DNA of 64,000 nucleotides from CAWAHD01 sp963781785 (GTDB taxonomy: Bacteria > Planctomycetota > Planctomycetia > Isosphaerales > Isosphaeraceae), in NCBI GenBank assembly GCA_963781785.1, contig CAWAHD010000001.1:2232001-2296000 (forward strand), written 5' to 3'. The translations under genes and the position numbers were made by a program. A model generated the notes under the pieces. That model was not told the origin of the DNA. It ran no database searches and was given only the letters and a program-made list of their open reading frames with translations. Below, one piece after another: positions 1 to 7,670 of this stretch (position 1 is its first letter; each line of letters begins with the position of its first letter).

Positions 1-1
1 G

Positions 2-835
2 CGGGGCCTTTTTGGCAAGCTCGGCCCGGCGGTCAAGGCGGGTCAAGAGTCGCAGGCAGCCGCCGAGTTCCTGAGCAAGCTGAAGGCACTGGGCGAGTCG
101 GCGGGGGGAGACGCCCCGATGCCGAAGCGGCCCGATTTGCTGCACATTCAGGATCTCGCCCACCGGGCTGGCAACGACCAGCTCAAGGCGATTCACGACC
201 AGAAGGACCGGCTGACCCAGGAGATCGCCGGCTGGAAAGCCCGCGCCGACACGATCGCCCAGCGCGTGCCTCGATGGCATTGCCTCCGTGCCTTGCTCGA
301 ACATGCCAGCCGGTTGCCGGTCGGGACGCAGCTCCGCGCCGAGGCGGCGGCGATCGAGCAGAACCGCAGCCTGCTCTCCAACCCGGACCCGGTGCCCGGC
401 ATGATCGAGACCGTCACTCAGGCGCTGCGGGACGCCCTCAACGAGGCGCGAGCCCGCTGCGAGTCGGCCCGGAACGAGGGGGTCTCGTCGCTGGCGGCCC
501 CGGAGACATGGAAAGCGCTCAAGCCGGACGACCGCGACCGGCTGACGACAGAGCACCACCTCGACCAGCTTCCGGCGGTCAAGGTCGGCAGTCCCGAGGA
601 GGTGCTGGAAACGCTCAGGGTGAGGAGCCTGCCGGAATGGGGCACGCTCTGCGACGCGACGCCGACACGGTTTGGCCAGGCGCTGGCGGAGGCGGCGAAG
701 CTGCTCGAGCCCAAGGCCCAGCACGTCAAGCTGCCGAGTGGTACGATCCGAAATGAGGGCGAGCTCAAGTCCTGGCTCTCATCAGCGGAACAGCAAATAC
801 GCGAGGGGCTCAAGGAGGGGCCGGTGATTCTCTGA
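2..835 (+). CDS. brxC: BREX protein BrxC/PglY, C-terminal part (5' end outside window)
   Basis: The reading frame is open from the left edge to TGA at 833-835, giving about 277 residues of the C-terminus of a larger protein. The end is charged and helical and finishes in EGPVIL, which matches my memory of BrxC/PglY tails. BrxC is the large P-loop ATPase of BREX; its ATPase domain would lie upstream of the window. The call rests mainly on context: pglX follows on the same strand, and pglZ and brxL lie further down. The frame has no stop and codon use is like its neighbours. An unrelated helical protein is possible, but BREX gene order makes BrxC by far the likeliest. Confidence 0.75.
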   Translation, partial: RGLFGKLGPAVKAGQESQAAAEFLSKLKALGESAGGDAPMPKRPDLLHIQDLAHRAGNDQLKAIHDQKDRLTQEIAGWKARADTIAQRVPRWHCLRALLEHASRLPVGTQLRAEAAAIEQNRSLLSNPDPVPGMIETVTQALRDALNEARARCESARNEGVSSLAAPETWKALKPDDRDRLTTEHHLDQLPAVKVGSPEEVLETLRVRSLPEWGTLCDATPTRFGQALAEAAKLLEPKAQHVKLPSGTIRNEGELKSWLSSAEQQIREGLKEGPVIL

Positions 836-864
836 AAACGTCCCGACACGTGGCGCACGTTGCC

Positions 865-922
865 GTAGGTCAGGCTTTCCAGCCTGACATTTCGAACTGT
901 CAGGCTGGAAAGCCTGACCTAC
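865..922. repeat. Long palindromic repeat, copy 1 (25-bp arms)
   Basis: The arms 865-889 and 898-922 are perfect inverted repeats with an 8-nt loop. Each arm is itself a hairpin built on CAGGCT-TTCC-AGCCTG. It sits between brxC and the relE-like gene and could end brxC transcripts. Related copies lie at 33036-33060 (single arm), 33138-33191 (full) and 42765-42789 (single arm). Translated, it gives a GQAFQP-like peptide that I recall as a common planctomycete intergenic repeat. Confidence 0.9.
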
Positions 923-1006
923 GAGAGACATTCCGCAGAGTCAGAGATCCAAGGCAGCGACTCGACATGAGGTGATGAAGAAAGGGCTCGGCGTTATCAT
1001 GGGTTG

Positions 1007-1309
1007 ATGCCCTACGAAATTGTCGTCCACGAGCTTGCGCTCGAGGAACTGGAATCGCTCCAGCCGTTTGACCAGCGTCGGGTGCTCGCCGAGATTCGCG
1101 AACAACTGTCTCACGAACCCGGGAAGCCAACGCGACGACGCAAGTGCCTCATTGACCTCACACCGTCGTTTGAACACGAGTTGCCGGTCTGGGAACTTCG
1201 GGTGGGCGGGTTTCGGGTCTTCTACGACGTGGCGGACGAGGAACGACGTGTGCACATTCGGGCCGTGCGGCGCAAGCAACCCCGACAGAGAACCGAGGAT
1301 ATCATATGA
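1007..1309 (+). CDS. RelE/ParE-family toxin of a type II toxin-antitoxin pair
   Basis: A protein of about 100 residues beginning MPYEIVVHELALEEL, with the RelE/ParE layout: an N-terminal helical hairpin, a basic middle, then the strands ELRVGGFRVFYDV and VHIRAVRRK. Family members cut ribosome-bound mRNA or poison gyrase; which applies here cannot be read from sequence. A TTG lies one codon upstream of the chosen ATG. The stop overlaps the start of the downstream antitoxin gene (ATGA), so the two are coupled. The antitoxin frame is broken while this toxin frame is intact, which is unusual because the toxin would then be unrestrained. The pair lies between brxC and pglX. Confidence 0.8.
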   Translation: MPYEIVVHELALEELESLQPFDQRRVLAEIREQLSHEPGKPTRRRKCLIDLTPSFEHELPVWELRVGGFRVFYDVADEERRVHIRAVRRKQPRQRTEDII

Positions 1310-1607
1310 AGAGCATCCCGGAGAAAGAGCTGCAAATCAATCTGGACTCGATCTTGAGCCGCGCGAAAACGAGCGCGTCGTGATTTCCCGGCGTGGAAAG
1401 CCGTGCGCCGTGCTCGTTGGGATCGAAGACTACGATCTAGAAGACGTGCGCCTGGCAAGTTCGGCGGAGTTTTGGCGCATGATCCGCCAGCGGAGGGCTA
1501 GCGGAACCTCCTTTTCGCTTGCGGAGGTCGAGGCACGTTTGGGAGTCACGCCTCCGAAGTCCACTCGCAAGCGCGGTAGCGCGAATAAACCACGAAGGCG
1601 CTCGTGA
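1306..1607 (+). pseudogene. Phd/YefM-type antitoxin, frameshifted
   Basis: The gene starts at ATG 1306, overlapping the toxin stop. It reads MKSIPEKELQINLDSILSRA and then meets a stop near 1381. In the next frame the protein continues with NERVVISRRGKPCAVLVG, the signature stretch of Phd/YefM antitoxins, and runs to 1607 with a basic C-terminal tail. The change of frame near 1360-1370 fits loss of one base. The two segments together would give about 100 residues. It is either a real loss of the antitoxin or a one-base sequence error; the intact toxin next door makes an error, or a rescue from elsewhere, plausible. Confidence 0.75.
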
Positions 1608-1647
1608 TCCAAATCGCTGACAACTGACAACCGGGAACTCCTCTCAC

Positions 1648-4600
1648 ATGCCCCCGCTGGCCTCTGACCTGCGCAAGCAACTGGAAAACGTTTGCGTCCA
1701 GGCCCGCGAGCTGACGGAAGCCGCGGCGCGCGCCGCGCTCAAGCGATGGGCCGTCGATGCCCCCAAGCCATTCGATCACTTCTCGGCCGCGGACAAGTCG
1801 TTTCGCAAGCGGCTACGAGCCCGGGGCAAGCAGGCTGGGGACTCGCCGGGCGAGGGCAAAGACACCCAGCAGATCGACCGGCTCACCGAGGAGCTCGCCT
1901 ACGAATACTGGCACCGGATGCTGTTCGCCCGCTTCCTGGCCGAGAACAACCTTCTGATGCACCCGGACGGCGTGGCCGTCACCCTGGCCGAATGCGAAGA
2001 ATTGGCCCGGTCGGAAAACGCCGCGAACGGATTCGTGCTGGCGGCCCGCTACGCCAGCCGCATGCTGCCCGAAATCTTTCGCATCGACGACGTGCTCCTG
2101 GAAGTCGAATTCCCGATCAACGACCGTCTCCCCCTGGAGCGGCTGCTGGCAAGCCTGCCGGCCCAGGTGTTCACCGCCGACGATAGCCTGGGGTGGGTCT
2201 ACCAGTTCTGGCAATCCAAGAAGAAAGACGAGGTCAACAAGAGCGGCCAGAAGATCGACGGGCGGACCCTTCCCGCCGTCACCCAGCTCTTCACCGAGCA
2301 TTACATGGTGGAGTTCTTGCTCCACAATACCATCGGCGCGTGGTGGTGTGCCCAGCATGGGATCACGGGAGAGCCCGGCGGCGCGGGCGTGCCCGAGGGC
2401 AAGTGCCCCGTCCGGCTTGACTACCTTCGGTGGAAAGACGACGGCACACCGGCGGCGGGGGCGTTCGAGGGCTGGCCGAAAACGCTCAAAGAATTCACCA
2501 TGCTCGACCCCTGTTGCGGGAGCGGGCATTTCCTGGTCGCGGGGTTCAACCTGCTGGTGCCGCTCCGCATCGACGAAGGGCTTTCGGCGGCCGATGCCGT
2601 TGATTCCGTGCTGCGGGAGAACCTGTTCGGACTCGAGCTCGACCCCCGTTGCACCCAGATCGCCGCGTTCGCCCTGGCAATGGCGGCGTGGAAGACTGCG
2701 GATGACGATGGGCGGCCGCTCGGTTATCGGGCGCTCCCGCCGCTGAACATCGCGTGCTCCGGGCAGGGCGTGGTCGGGTCGAAGGAGGATTGGGGTCGTT
2801 TCGCCAACAACGACCCGCGGTTCCGCGAGGGAATGGAACGGCTTTACGAGCTCTTCGAGAAGGCCCCGACGCTCGGCTCGCTCATCGACCCGCGCAGCAT
2901 CGGCGAGGACCTCTTTGCCCTGGGGTTTGACACCTTGAAAGGCACCCTCGACCGTGCCCTGAAGAAGACCGAAACCCAGAACGATCCCGATCGAGCGGCG
3001 GTCGGTGTCGCGGCTCAGGGGATTGCGCTGGCGGCGTCGCTGATGACGCGGGAATTCACATTGGTCGCCACCAATGTGCCCTATCTGACGCGCGGCAAGC
3101 AAGCGGGCAAGACGAGAGCCGGCGAGCCGGAAGGCCTGCGCGATTATGTTGAGACGCACTTCTCGCTTGGCAAGGCCGACCTAGCGACGGCTTTTGTTGA
3201 GCGGTGCCTGCAGTACTGCTCAAGAGGCGGGACGACGGCGCTCGTGACTCCGCAGAACTGGCTTTTCCTCGGGTCGTACGAGGGGCTCCGCGAGTGGATG
3301 CTGCGGCAGGTGGCGTGGAATATTATCGCCAAGCTCGGACCGGCTGCGTTCGATGACATGAATTGGTGGGCGGCGAACACGGTGCTTTCAATACATACCG
3401 CCATCTTGCCTGGTGCCGAGAATGAATTCGTTGGATTTGACGCCTCGACCCTGAAAGGTGCAGCCGGTAAATCGAGGCTGTTATGTTCAGAATCCGGGAT
3501 GCCAGCTTCTCAATCGAATCAACTGGAACATCCCGATGCGCGTGTTTCTTTCCACCCACTCGCGCATCAGGAATTGTTGGACTCATTCGCTTCTAACCAT
3601 CAGGGGCTTTCTACAGGCGACAATCCCAGGTTTCGACGCGACTTTTGGGAAGTGCCCGACCTAGCGAATCTCTGGGAGCGGGAACAGTCGACGGTGGAGG
3701 ACAACGTCTCCTACGGTGGGAGATCCGGTATCGTTCTGTGGGAGGGAGGCAGCGGTCGGCTCTGGAAATTTGGTCGGGAAGCTGTCGAAACGCTCCATAA
3801 CGTAGATCGTCGCGGCGAAGAAGCCTGGGGCAAGAACGGTGTAGCCATTACACAGATGCGTAATCTGCCCGCAACACTCTACACAGGTGAGAAGTTTGAT
3901 ACGAATGTAGCCACTTTAATACCGCACAATCATTCACATCTTCCAGCCATCTGGTGCTTTTGCAGGTCACCGGAGTTTCTCGCGGCCGTGCGGCGTGTAG
4001 ACCAGAAGGTGAACGTAACGAACGCCACTCTGGTCAAAGTCCCCTTCGACCTCGCCCACTGGGAATCGGTCGCCGCGACGAAATACCCGAACGGTCTCCC
4101 CGAGCCCTTCAGCCACGACCCGACCCAATGGCTTTTCAAGGGCCACCCGAAGGGCTCGACCGACCCGCTCCAGGTCGCTATGGCCCGGCTGCTCGGCTAC
4201 CGGTGGCCCGATCAGGAGCCGGACGATCTCGATTCGTTGGCCGACAAGGATGGCATCGTCGCAATCCCCTCGACTCGGGGGGAATCCCCCGCCGCCGATC
4301 GGCTGCACGAGGTCTTGCAAACCGCCTTCGGATCAGAATGGTCCGCGCCGCTCGAAAACAAGATGCTCACCGAGGCCGGGGCCAAGCCGGGCACGTCGCT
4401 CGACGAGTGGCTCCGCAACCACTTCTTCGAGCAGCATTGCAAGCGGTTTCACAACCGCCCCTTCGTCTGGCACATCTGGGACGGCCGCAAGGACGGCTTC
4501 TCCTGCCTCGTCAACTATCACATGCTCGACCACCAGCGGCTGGAGACTCTCACTTATTCCTACCTCCAGGACTGGATCACCGCCCAGGCCGCCGCCGCTA

Positions 4601-4977
4601 AGTCGAGCCAGACCGGGGCCGACCTCCGCCTAGCCGCTGCGCAAGCGTTGCAGGACAAGCTGAAACTGATCCTGGCGGGCGAGCCCCCGTACGACATCTT
4701 CGTGCGCTGGAAGCCCCTGGCGGAGCAGCCCATCGGCTGGAACCCCGACCTCAACGACGGTGTCCGGCTCAACATTCGCCCGTTCATGACGGCGGGCATT
4801 CTCCGCAAGAACCCCAACATCAAGTGGACCAAGGACCGTGGCGCGGAACCGAAACGTGATAAAGGCCAGTTCCCCTGGTTCTGGAACAGTGGGACCTTCA
4901 CCGGCGAAAGGGTTAACGACGTTCATCTGACGAACGCCGAGAAACAAGCGGCACGGGACAAGCCCTGTTCGGAGTAG
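1648..4977 (+). CDS. pglX: BREX adenine-specific DNA methyltransferase PglX (BrxX)
   Basis: An 1109-residue class I N6-adenine methyltransferase. In BREX it marks host DNA and is needed for phage exclusion. The SAM-binding motif I is DPCCGSGHF at residues 287-295. The catalytic motif IV reads TNVPY (N476-Y479) where most enzymes have NPPY. I recall NVPY in some PglX branches, so I do not read it as a loss of function. A long C-terminal region follows, likely target recognition, ending in FPWFWN and VNDVHLTN. Pieces of this 3' end recur at 5721-5830 and 6514-6579, and weakly near 33520. The gene lies 40 bp after the phd pseudogene. pglZ and brxL are 31 kb downstream. Confidence 0.95.
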   Translation: MPPLASDLRKQLENVCVQARELTEAAARAALKRWAVDAPKPFDHFSAADKSFRKRLRARGKQAGDSPGEGKDTQQIDRLTEELAYEYWHRMLFARFLAENNLLMHPDGVAVTLAECEELARSENAANGFVLAARYASRMLPEIFRIDDVLLEVEFPINDRLPLERLLASLPAQVFTADDSLGWVYQFWQSKKKDEVNKSGQKIDGRTLPAVTQLFTEHYMVEFLLHNTIGAWWCAQHGITGEPGGAGVPEGKCPVRLDYLRWKDDGTPAAGAFEGWPKTLKEFTMLDPCCGSGHFLVAGFNLLVPLRIDEGLSAADAVDSVLRENLFGLELDPRCTQIAAFALAMAAWKTADDDGRPLGYRALPPLNIACSGQGVVGSKEDWGRFANNDPRFREGMERLYELFEKAPTLGSLIDPRSIGEDLFALGFDTLKGTLDRALKKTETQNDPDRAAVGVAAQGIALAASLMTREFTLVATNVPYLTRGKQAGKTRAGEPEGLRDYVETHFSLGKADLATAFVERCLQYCSRGGTTALVTPQNWLFLGSYEGLREWMLRQVAWNIIAKLGPAAFDDMNWWAANTVLSIHTAILPGAENEFVGFDASTLKGAAGKSRLLCSESGMPASQSNQLEHPDARVSFHPLAHQELLDSFASNHQGLSTGDNPRFRRDFWEVPDLANLWEREQSTVEDNVSYGGRSGIVLWEGGSGRLWKFGREAVETLHNVDRRGEEAWGKNGVAITQMRNLPATLYTGEKFDTNVATLIPHNHSHLPAIWCFCRSPEFLAAVRRVDQKVNVTNATLVKVPFDLAHWESVAATKYPNGLPEPFSHDPTQWLFKGHPKGSTDPLQVAMARLLGYRWPDQEPDDLDSLADKDGIVAIPSTRGESPAADRLHEVLQTAFGSEWSAPLENKMLTEAGAKPGTSLDEWLRNHFFEQHCKRFHNRPFVWHIWDGRKDGFSCLVNYHMLDHQRLETLTYSYLQDWITAQAAAAKSSQTGADLRLAAAQALQDKLKLILAGEPPYDIFVRWKPLAEQPIGWNPDLNDGVRLNIRPFMTAGILRKNPNIKWTKDRGAEPKRDKGQFPWFWNSGTFTGERVNDVHLTNAEKQAARDKPCSE

Positions 4978-5133
4978 AATTGTTGAAGTGGGTTACCGGG
5001 CCTGAAACGTGATCGACCGTCGGTTGATCAGACGGCCTATGCGGTTCGGATCGAGCCCGTGAGCCGGGCCTGTTACGAGGGCTGAACACGAACGGGGCGC
5101 CGCGTGTCACGTCTAACGAAAGGATGATTTGGG

Positions 5134-5367
5134 ATGTTTGCGACGATCACGGTGGAGGAAGCCCAAGCCCGCCTGAAGGAATTGATCGGCAACCTGGCCC
5201 ATGGCGAAGAACTCGTCATCACGGAGGGTCAGCGGCCGGTTGCCAAGATTGTCGGGCAGGGAGTGCCGGCCCGCAAGCCCCGCCGGCCTGGCAGCGCGAA
5301 GGGAAAACTGGTCATCCTGAAGGAGGATGACGAGCACCTGAAGGACTTCGAGGAGTACATGGGGTGA
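5134..5367 (+). CDS. Phd/VapB-type antitoxin
   Basis: A 77-residue protein. FATITVEEAQARLKELI is the N-terminal DNA-binding part of the Phd/YefM fold and EELVITEGQRPVAKIVG is the family's signature. The C-terminal tail (DDEHLKDFEEYM) would wrap the toxin. An AAAGGATG stretch precedes the ATG. Its stop overlaps the GTG start of the PIN toxin gene (GTGA), the usual coupled arrangement. The toxin is heavily truncated, so the antitoxin may now be an orphan. Confidence 0.85.
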   Translation: MFATITVEEAQARLKELIGNLAHGEELVITEGQRPVAKIVGQGVPARKPRRPGSAKGKLVILKEDDEHLKDFEEYMG

Positions 5368-5561
5368 GGCTGCTTCTCTTGGACAATGACTTCCGTATTC
5401 TGCCCATCGAGCCCAAGCATACGGCGCTCTTGACGACCATGCCTCTCCATCACAACGACCCGTTCGGCCGGCTGCTTGTCGCGCAGGCGAACGTCGAGGG
5501 GATTTCCCTGGTCAGCGGCGACATGCAGCTTGATGCCTATGGGGTTACCCGCGTCTGGTAG
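5364..5561 (+). pseudogene. VapC-like PIN-domain toxin with internal deletion
   Basis: GTG overlaps the antitoxin stop. The product has only 65 residues, against about 125-135 for VapC proteins. It keeps the first residues (MRLLL-D) and then jumps to the C-terminal half, with LPLHH-type NDPFGRLLVAQA and SGDMQLDAYGV, which hold late PIN acidic residues. The N-terminal third, including the helix with the second acidic residue, is missing. The joint is in frame, so a short protein could still be made, but it should lack RNase activity. Confidence 0.75.
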
Positions 5562-5644
5562 ACTTCCGCATCAGCGATCTGGACCGGAACACCACCGTGC
5601 GTTTGCCGACAAGCTCTCGACCGGCACGCAAGGAGGTATCGATC

Positions 5645-5722
5645 ATGATTCAAAAGGTCTGCGTCCAGAATTTCAAATCTCTGCGGGACGTGAGCGTCGA
5701 GCTGGAACGCGACAGAGTCTAG
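5645..5722 (+). pseudogene. 5' stub of the AAA ATPase gene
   Basis: An AAGGAGGT site and ATG start 25 codons nearly identical to the start of the intact ATPase at 6576 (MIQKVCVQNFKSLRDVSVEL). The frame then runs into a stop at 5720-5722. The sequence passes straight into a copy of the pglX 3' end. The P-loop is not reached. It is a scar of an extra copy of the pglX-ATPase junction. Confidence 0.85.
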
Positions 5723-5830
5723 TTCCCCTGGTTCTGGAACGGGGAGACGTTCACCGGCGAGCGGATCAACGACGTTCATCTGACAAACCAAGAGAAGCAG
5801 GCGGCGCGGGAAAAAGGGTCGGGGACGTGA
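5721..5830 (+). pseudogene. Duplicated 3' end of pglX
   Basis: Starting FPWFWNGETFTGERINDVHL, this open stretch matches the last 35 or so codons of pglX with a few substitutions (G-E for S-G, I for V, Q for A) and its own stop at 5828-5830. It has no start of its own. It shows that a copy of the pglX tail lies downstream of an ATPase 5' stub, as expected from tandem duplication followed by deletion. Confidence 0.85.
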
Positions 5831-5884
5831 CGCAGGCAAGAGACCGATGGGTAAGGTAAAATGCCGTGAAGAAAGGAGCGGGCC

Positions 5885-6182
5885 ATGCCCAGTACAGCGG
5901 CCGCCATGACGAGCGAGATGGCGATTCTACGCCGTGTGGTCGATCCCGATCAGCCGTTCTTGTCGACGGACGCCGCGCGCGAGATCCTGCGTTTGCGCTT
6001 CAGCGCGTCAGACCGCGCGGATGAACCGGCTCGCGGCCAAGAACCGTCAGGGCAAGTTGAACCCCGAGGAGGAGGTCGCACTCGAGAACTACATTCGCGT
6101 CGGCCAGACGTTGGGGATCCTTCAGTCGAAAGCACGGCGATCATTGAAGCGGAACCGCAAGTCCGACTGCGTTGACGAATGA
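5885..6182 (+). pseudogene. Small conserved planctomycete protein, frameshifted
   Basis: A GAAAGGAG site precedes the ATG. The first frame gives MPSTAAAMTSEMAILRRVVD and a segment ending near SASDRA. The protein then continues in another frame with RMNRLAAKNRQGKL, EEEVALENYIRVGQTLGIL and QSKARRSLKR to 6182. Together they make a protein of about 100 residues resembling small hypothetical proteins that I recall beside toxin genes in planctomycetes and cyanobacteria. The shift lies near 6010-6020 in a CGCGCGG run and fits one extra base. Function unknown. Confidence 0.65.
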
Positions 6183-6209
6183 ATCGAAAAATGTGATCAG
6201 GACTCGTCG

Positions 6210-6431
6210 ATGAGCAAGCGATACACAGTGAGCGATGGCAAGTTGGTGCTGAACTTCGAAGAGGCGGAGGAAGGAGGTTACATCGTCACTTCGCCGCTCA
6301 ATCCAGAACTGATCACGCAGGCGGCGACCATCGAAGAGGCGTTTGCCAACGCGCGCGATGCCGCCAAGGCACTGAAGCAATCGCGAAGCCGACTGATGCG
6401 CCGGTTGTCCGCGTCCGAATCGTCAAGATGA
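6210..6431 (+). CDS. HicB-like antitoxin, copy 1
   Basis: A 73-residue HicB-like protein. The core EEAEEGGYIVTSPLNPELIT, then ETIEEAFANARDA in the second copy, is the partial RNase-H-like HicB fold, followed by a basic tail. A near-identical copy lies at 33210-33431 and a 5' fragment at 42806. The stop overlaps an ATG (ATGA) where hicA would start, but only a short degenerate frame follows, so the toxin seems lost. The protein may still act as a repressor of its own promoter. Confidence 0.8.
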   Translation: MSKRYTVSDGKLVLNFEEAEEGGYIVTSPLNPELITQAATIEEAFANARDAAKALKQSRSRLMRRLSASESSR

Positions 6432-6523
6432 GGGTGCCCCAACGGATCGCCGGCATCTCGAAGGGCAGAAGAAGGATTCCCCCTGCTCCCGGAGTTGCGA
6501 AGCGCTCACAGGGAATCGCGTGA
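6428..6523 (+). pseudogene. Possible hicA remnant
   Basis: A 31-codon frame overlaps the hicB-like stop. Its first residues (MRVPQRIAGIS) recall the start of HicA proteins, but the double-stranded RNA-binding core with the catalytic histidine is absent. A matching frame (MRLPQWIAGIS) follows the second hicB-like copy at 33428-33523. Both end in sequence that grades into a pglX tail scar. The hicA identity is tentative. Confidence 0.35.
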
Positions 6524-6579
6524 ATGCCGTTCATCTCACGAACCAGGACAAAATGGACACAAGGAGGTATCGATCATGA
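6514..6579 (+). pseudogene. Short scar of the pglX 3' end
   Basis: From 6520 the frame reads VNAVHLTNQDK, matching VNDVHLTNAEK at the end of pglX, and closes at the TGA that overlaps the ATPase start. The same short scar, further decayed (VNAVHLKHRD), precedes the second ATPase copy near 33520-33570. The intact ATPase gene therefore follows a pglX tail, suggesting it originally lay directly after pglX. Confidence 0.7.
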
Positions 6580-7670
6580 TTCAAAAGGTTTGCATCCAGA
6601 ATTACAAAACCCTGCGGGACGTAGCCATCGAACTGGAACGGTTCACGGTCTTCGTCGGAGCGAACGGCAGCGGGAAGACAAGCGTTCTGGAGGCAATACA
6701 CAACGCCGTGCGGGCGATCACCGGGGACCCACAGAAAGTTTTCGCCCGCGAACGACACGGCGATTGGATTTACACGCGGGGTGGAGATGGCGATCTATCC
6801 ATCCTCTGTGAGACGGCAGACGGCGCGTTCAGTGTCGAGGCGGCTCCTCCCCCGATGTATCCGCCGTCGCAGGAGCGGATGGAAAAGGCGAAGTGGGGCT
6901 ACCGCAGGGTCGTGGCCAATGTACCGCGCATCGGCGTGCTCGAGTCGTCCCAGAGCTTGGTGTTCCTGCGACCGAGTGCCGCAGTTATGGCCAGACCGTC
7001 CTACTCGCGGGACGACCCACCACAAATGGGGAACACCGGTAAGGGGCTAGCTTCGGTGGTGGCGTTCATGGCGCTCAACGACCCGCAAGGATTCGAAGAC
7101 CTGGTGGCGGCGGCCCGGTCGTTGATCCCCCCGCTGCGTCGCGTCCGCTTTCGCAAGGCGACCGTTTACCAGACTGAGCGAGAGCTGGTCCGATTCGGCA
7201 GGGACACGGTGGATCGGAGCAGCCGCCGGCCTTATCAGGGGGAGCTGATCCTGTTCGACTTCGAGCACGCGGAGAATGTATCCGCACCCAATGCCAGTGA
7301 AGGGACGATACTGATGCTGGGGCTGCTGACTGTGCTGCTCGGCCCCACCCGGCCGCAGATACTGTTGCTCGACGATCTCGAGCACGCTCTCCACCCGCTG
7401 GCCCAGAAGCAGTTGGTCGAACTGATCGAACAAATCCTTCAGAAGTACCCTGACGTACAACTTCTCGCCACGGCTCACTCACCGTATCTGCTCAATTACC
7501 TGAAACCTGAACAGGTGCGAATCATGGCGGCGGGCCAGGATGGCTACTCCCGCTGCGGACGGCTCACGGACCATCCGAAGTTCGACAAGTGGAAAGAGGA
7601 AATGGCCCCAGGCGAGTTGTGGAGCCTGTTCGGGGAGAAGTGGTTGGCGGATCAGGGGGCGTCGTCGTGA
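6576..7670 (+). CDS. AAA15/OLD-like ABC-type ATPase of a two-gene defence pair
   Basis: A 364-residue ATPase with AAGGAGGT upstream of the ATG. The start MIQKVCIQNYKTL is the usual opening of SMC/RecF-like ATPases. The Walker A motif is GANGSGKT at residues 28-35. Walker B and D-loop are LLLDDLEHALHP with D266/D267, and the switch histidine is in ATAHSPYLL (H301). There is no TOPRIM domain at the C-terminus. Instead the stop overlaps the next gene (GTGA), which encodes a TOPRIM-like protein. This resembles PARIS (AriA/AriB) and split OLD systems, in which the ATPase senses or holds the nuclease. Its position inside BREX and the broken copies at 5645, 8586, 32812 and 33576 mark it as part of the island. 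The activity is inferred. Confidence 0.85.
   Translation: MIQKVCIQNYKTLRDVAIELERFTVFVGANGSGKTSVLEAIHNAVRAITGDPQKVFARERHGDWIYTRGGDGDLSILCETADGAFSVEAAPPPMYPPSQERMEKAKWGYRRVVANVPRIGVLESSQSLVFLRPSAAVMARPSYSRDDPPQMGNTGKGLASVVAFMALNDPQGFEDLVAAARSLIPPLRRVRFRKATVYQTERELVRFGRDTVDRSSRRPYQGELILFDFEHAENVSAPNASEGTILMLGLLTVLLGPTRPQILLLDDLEHALHPLAQKQLVELIEQILQKYPDVQLLATAHSPYLLNYLKPEQVRIMAAGQDGYSRCGRLTDHPKFDKWKEEMAPGELWSLFGEKWLADQGASS

Noticed and set aside
1020..1607. A single 195-codon protein overlapping the RelE-like gene
   Set aside because: Its first part is out of frame with the toxin and has no family resemblance. Only its second half is real, as the end of the frameshifted antitoxin.
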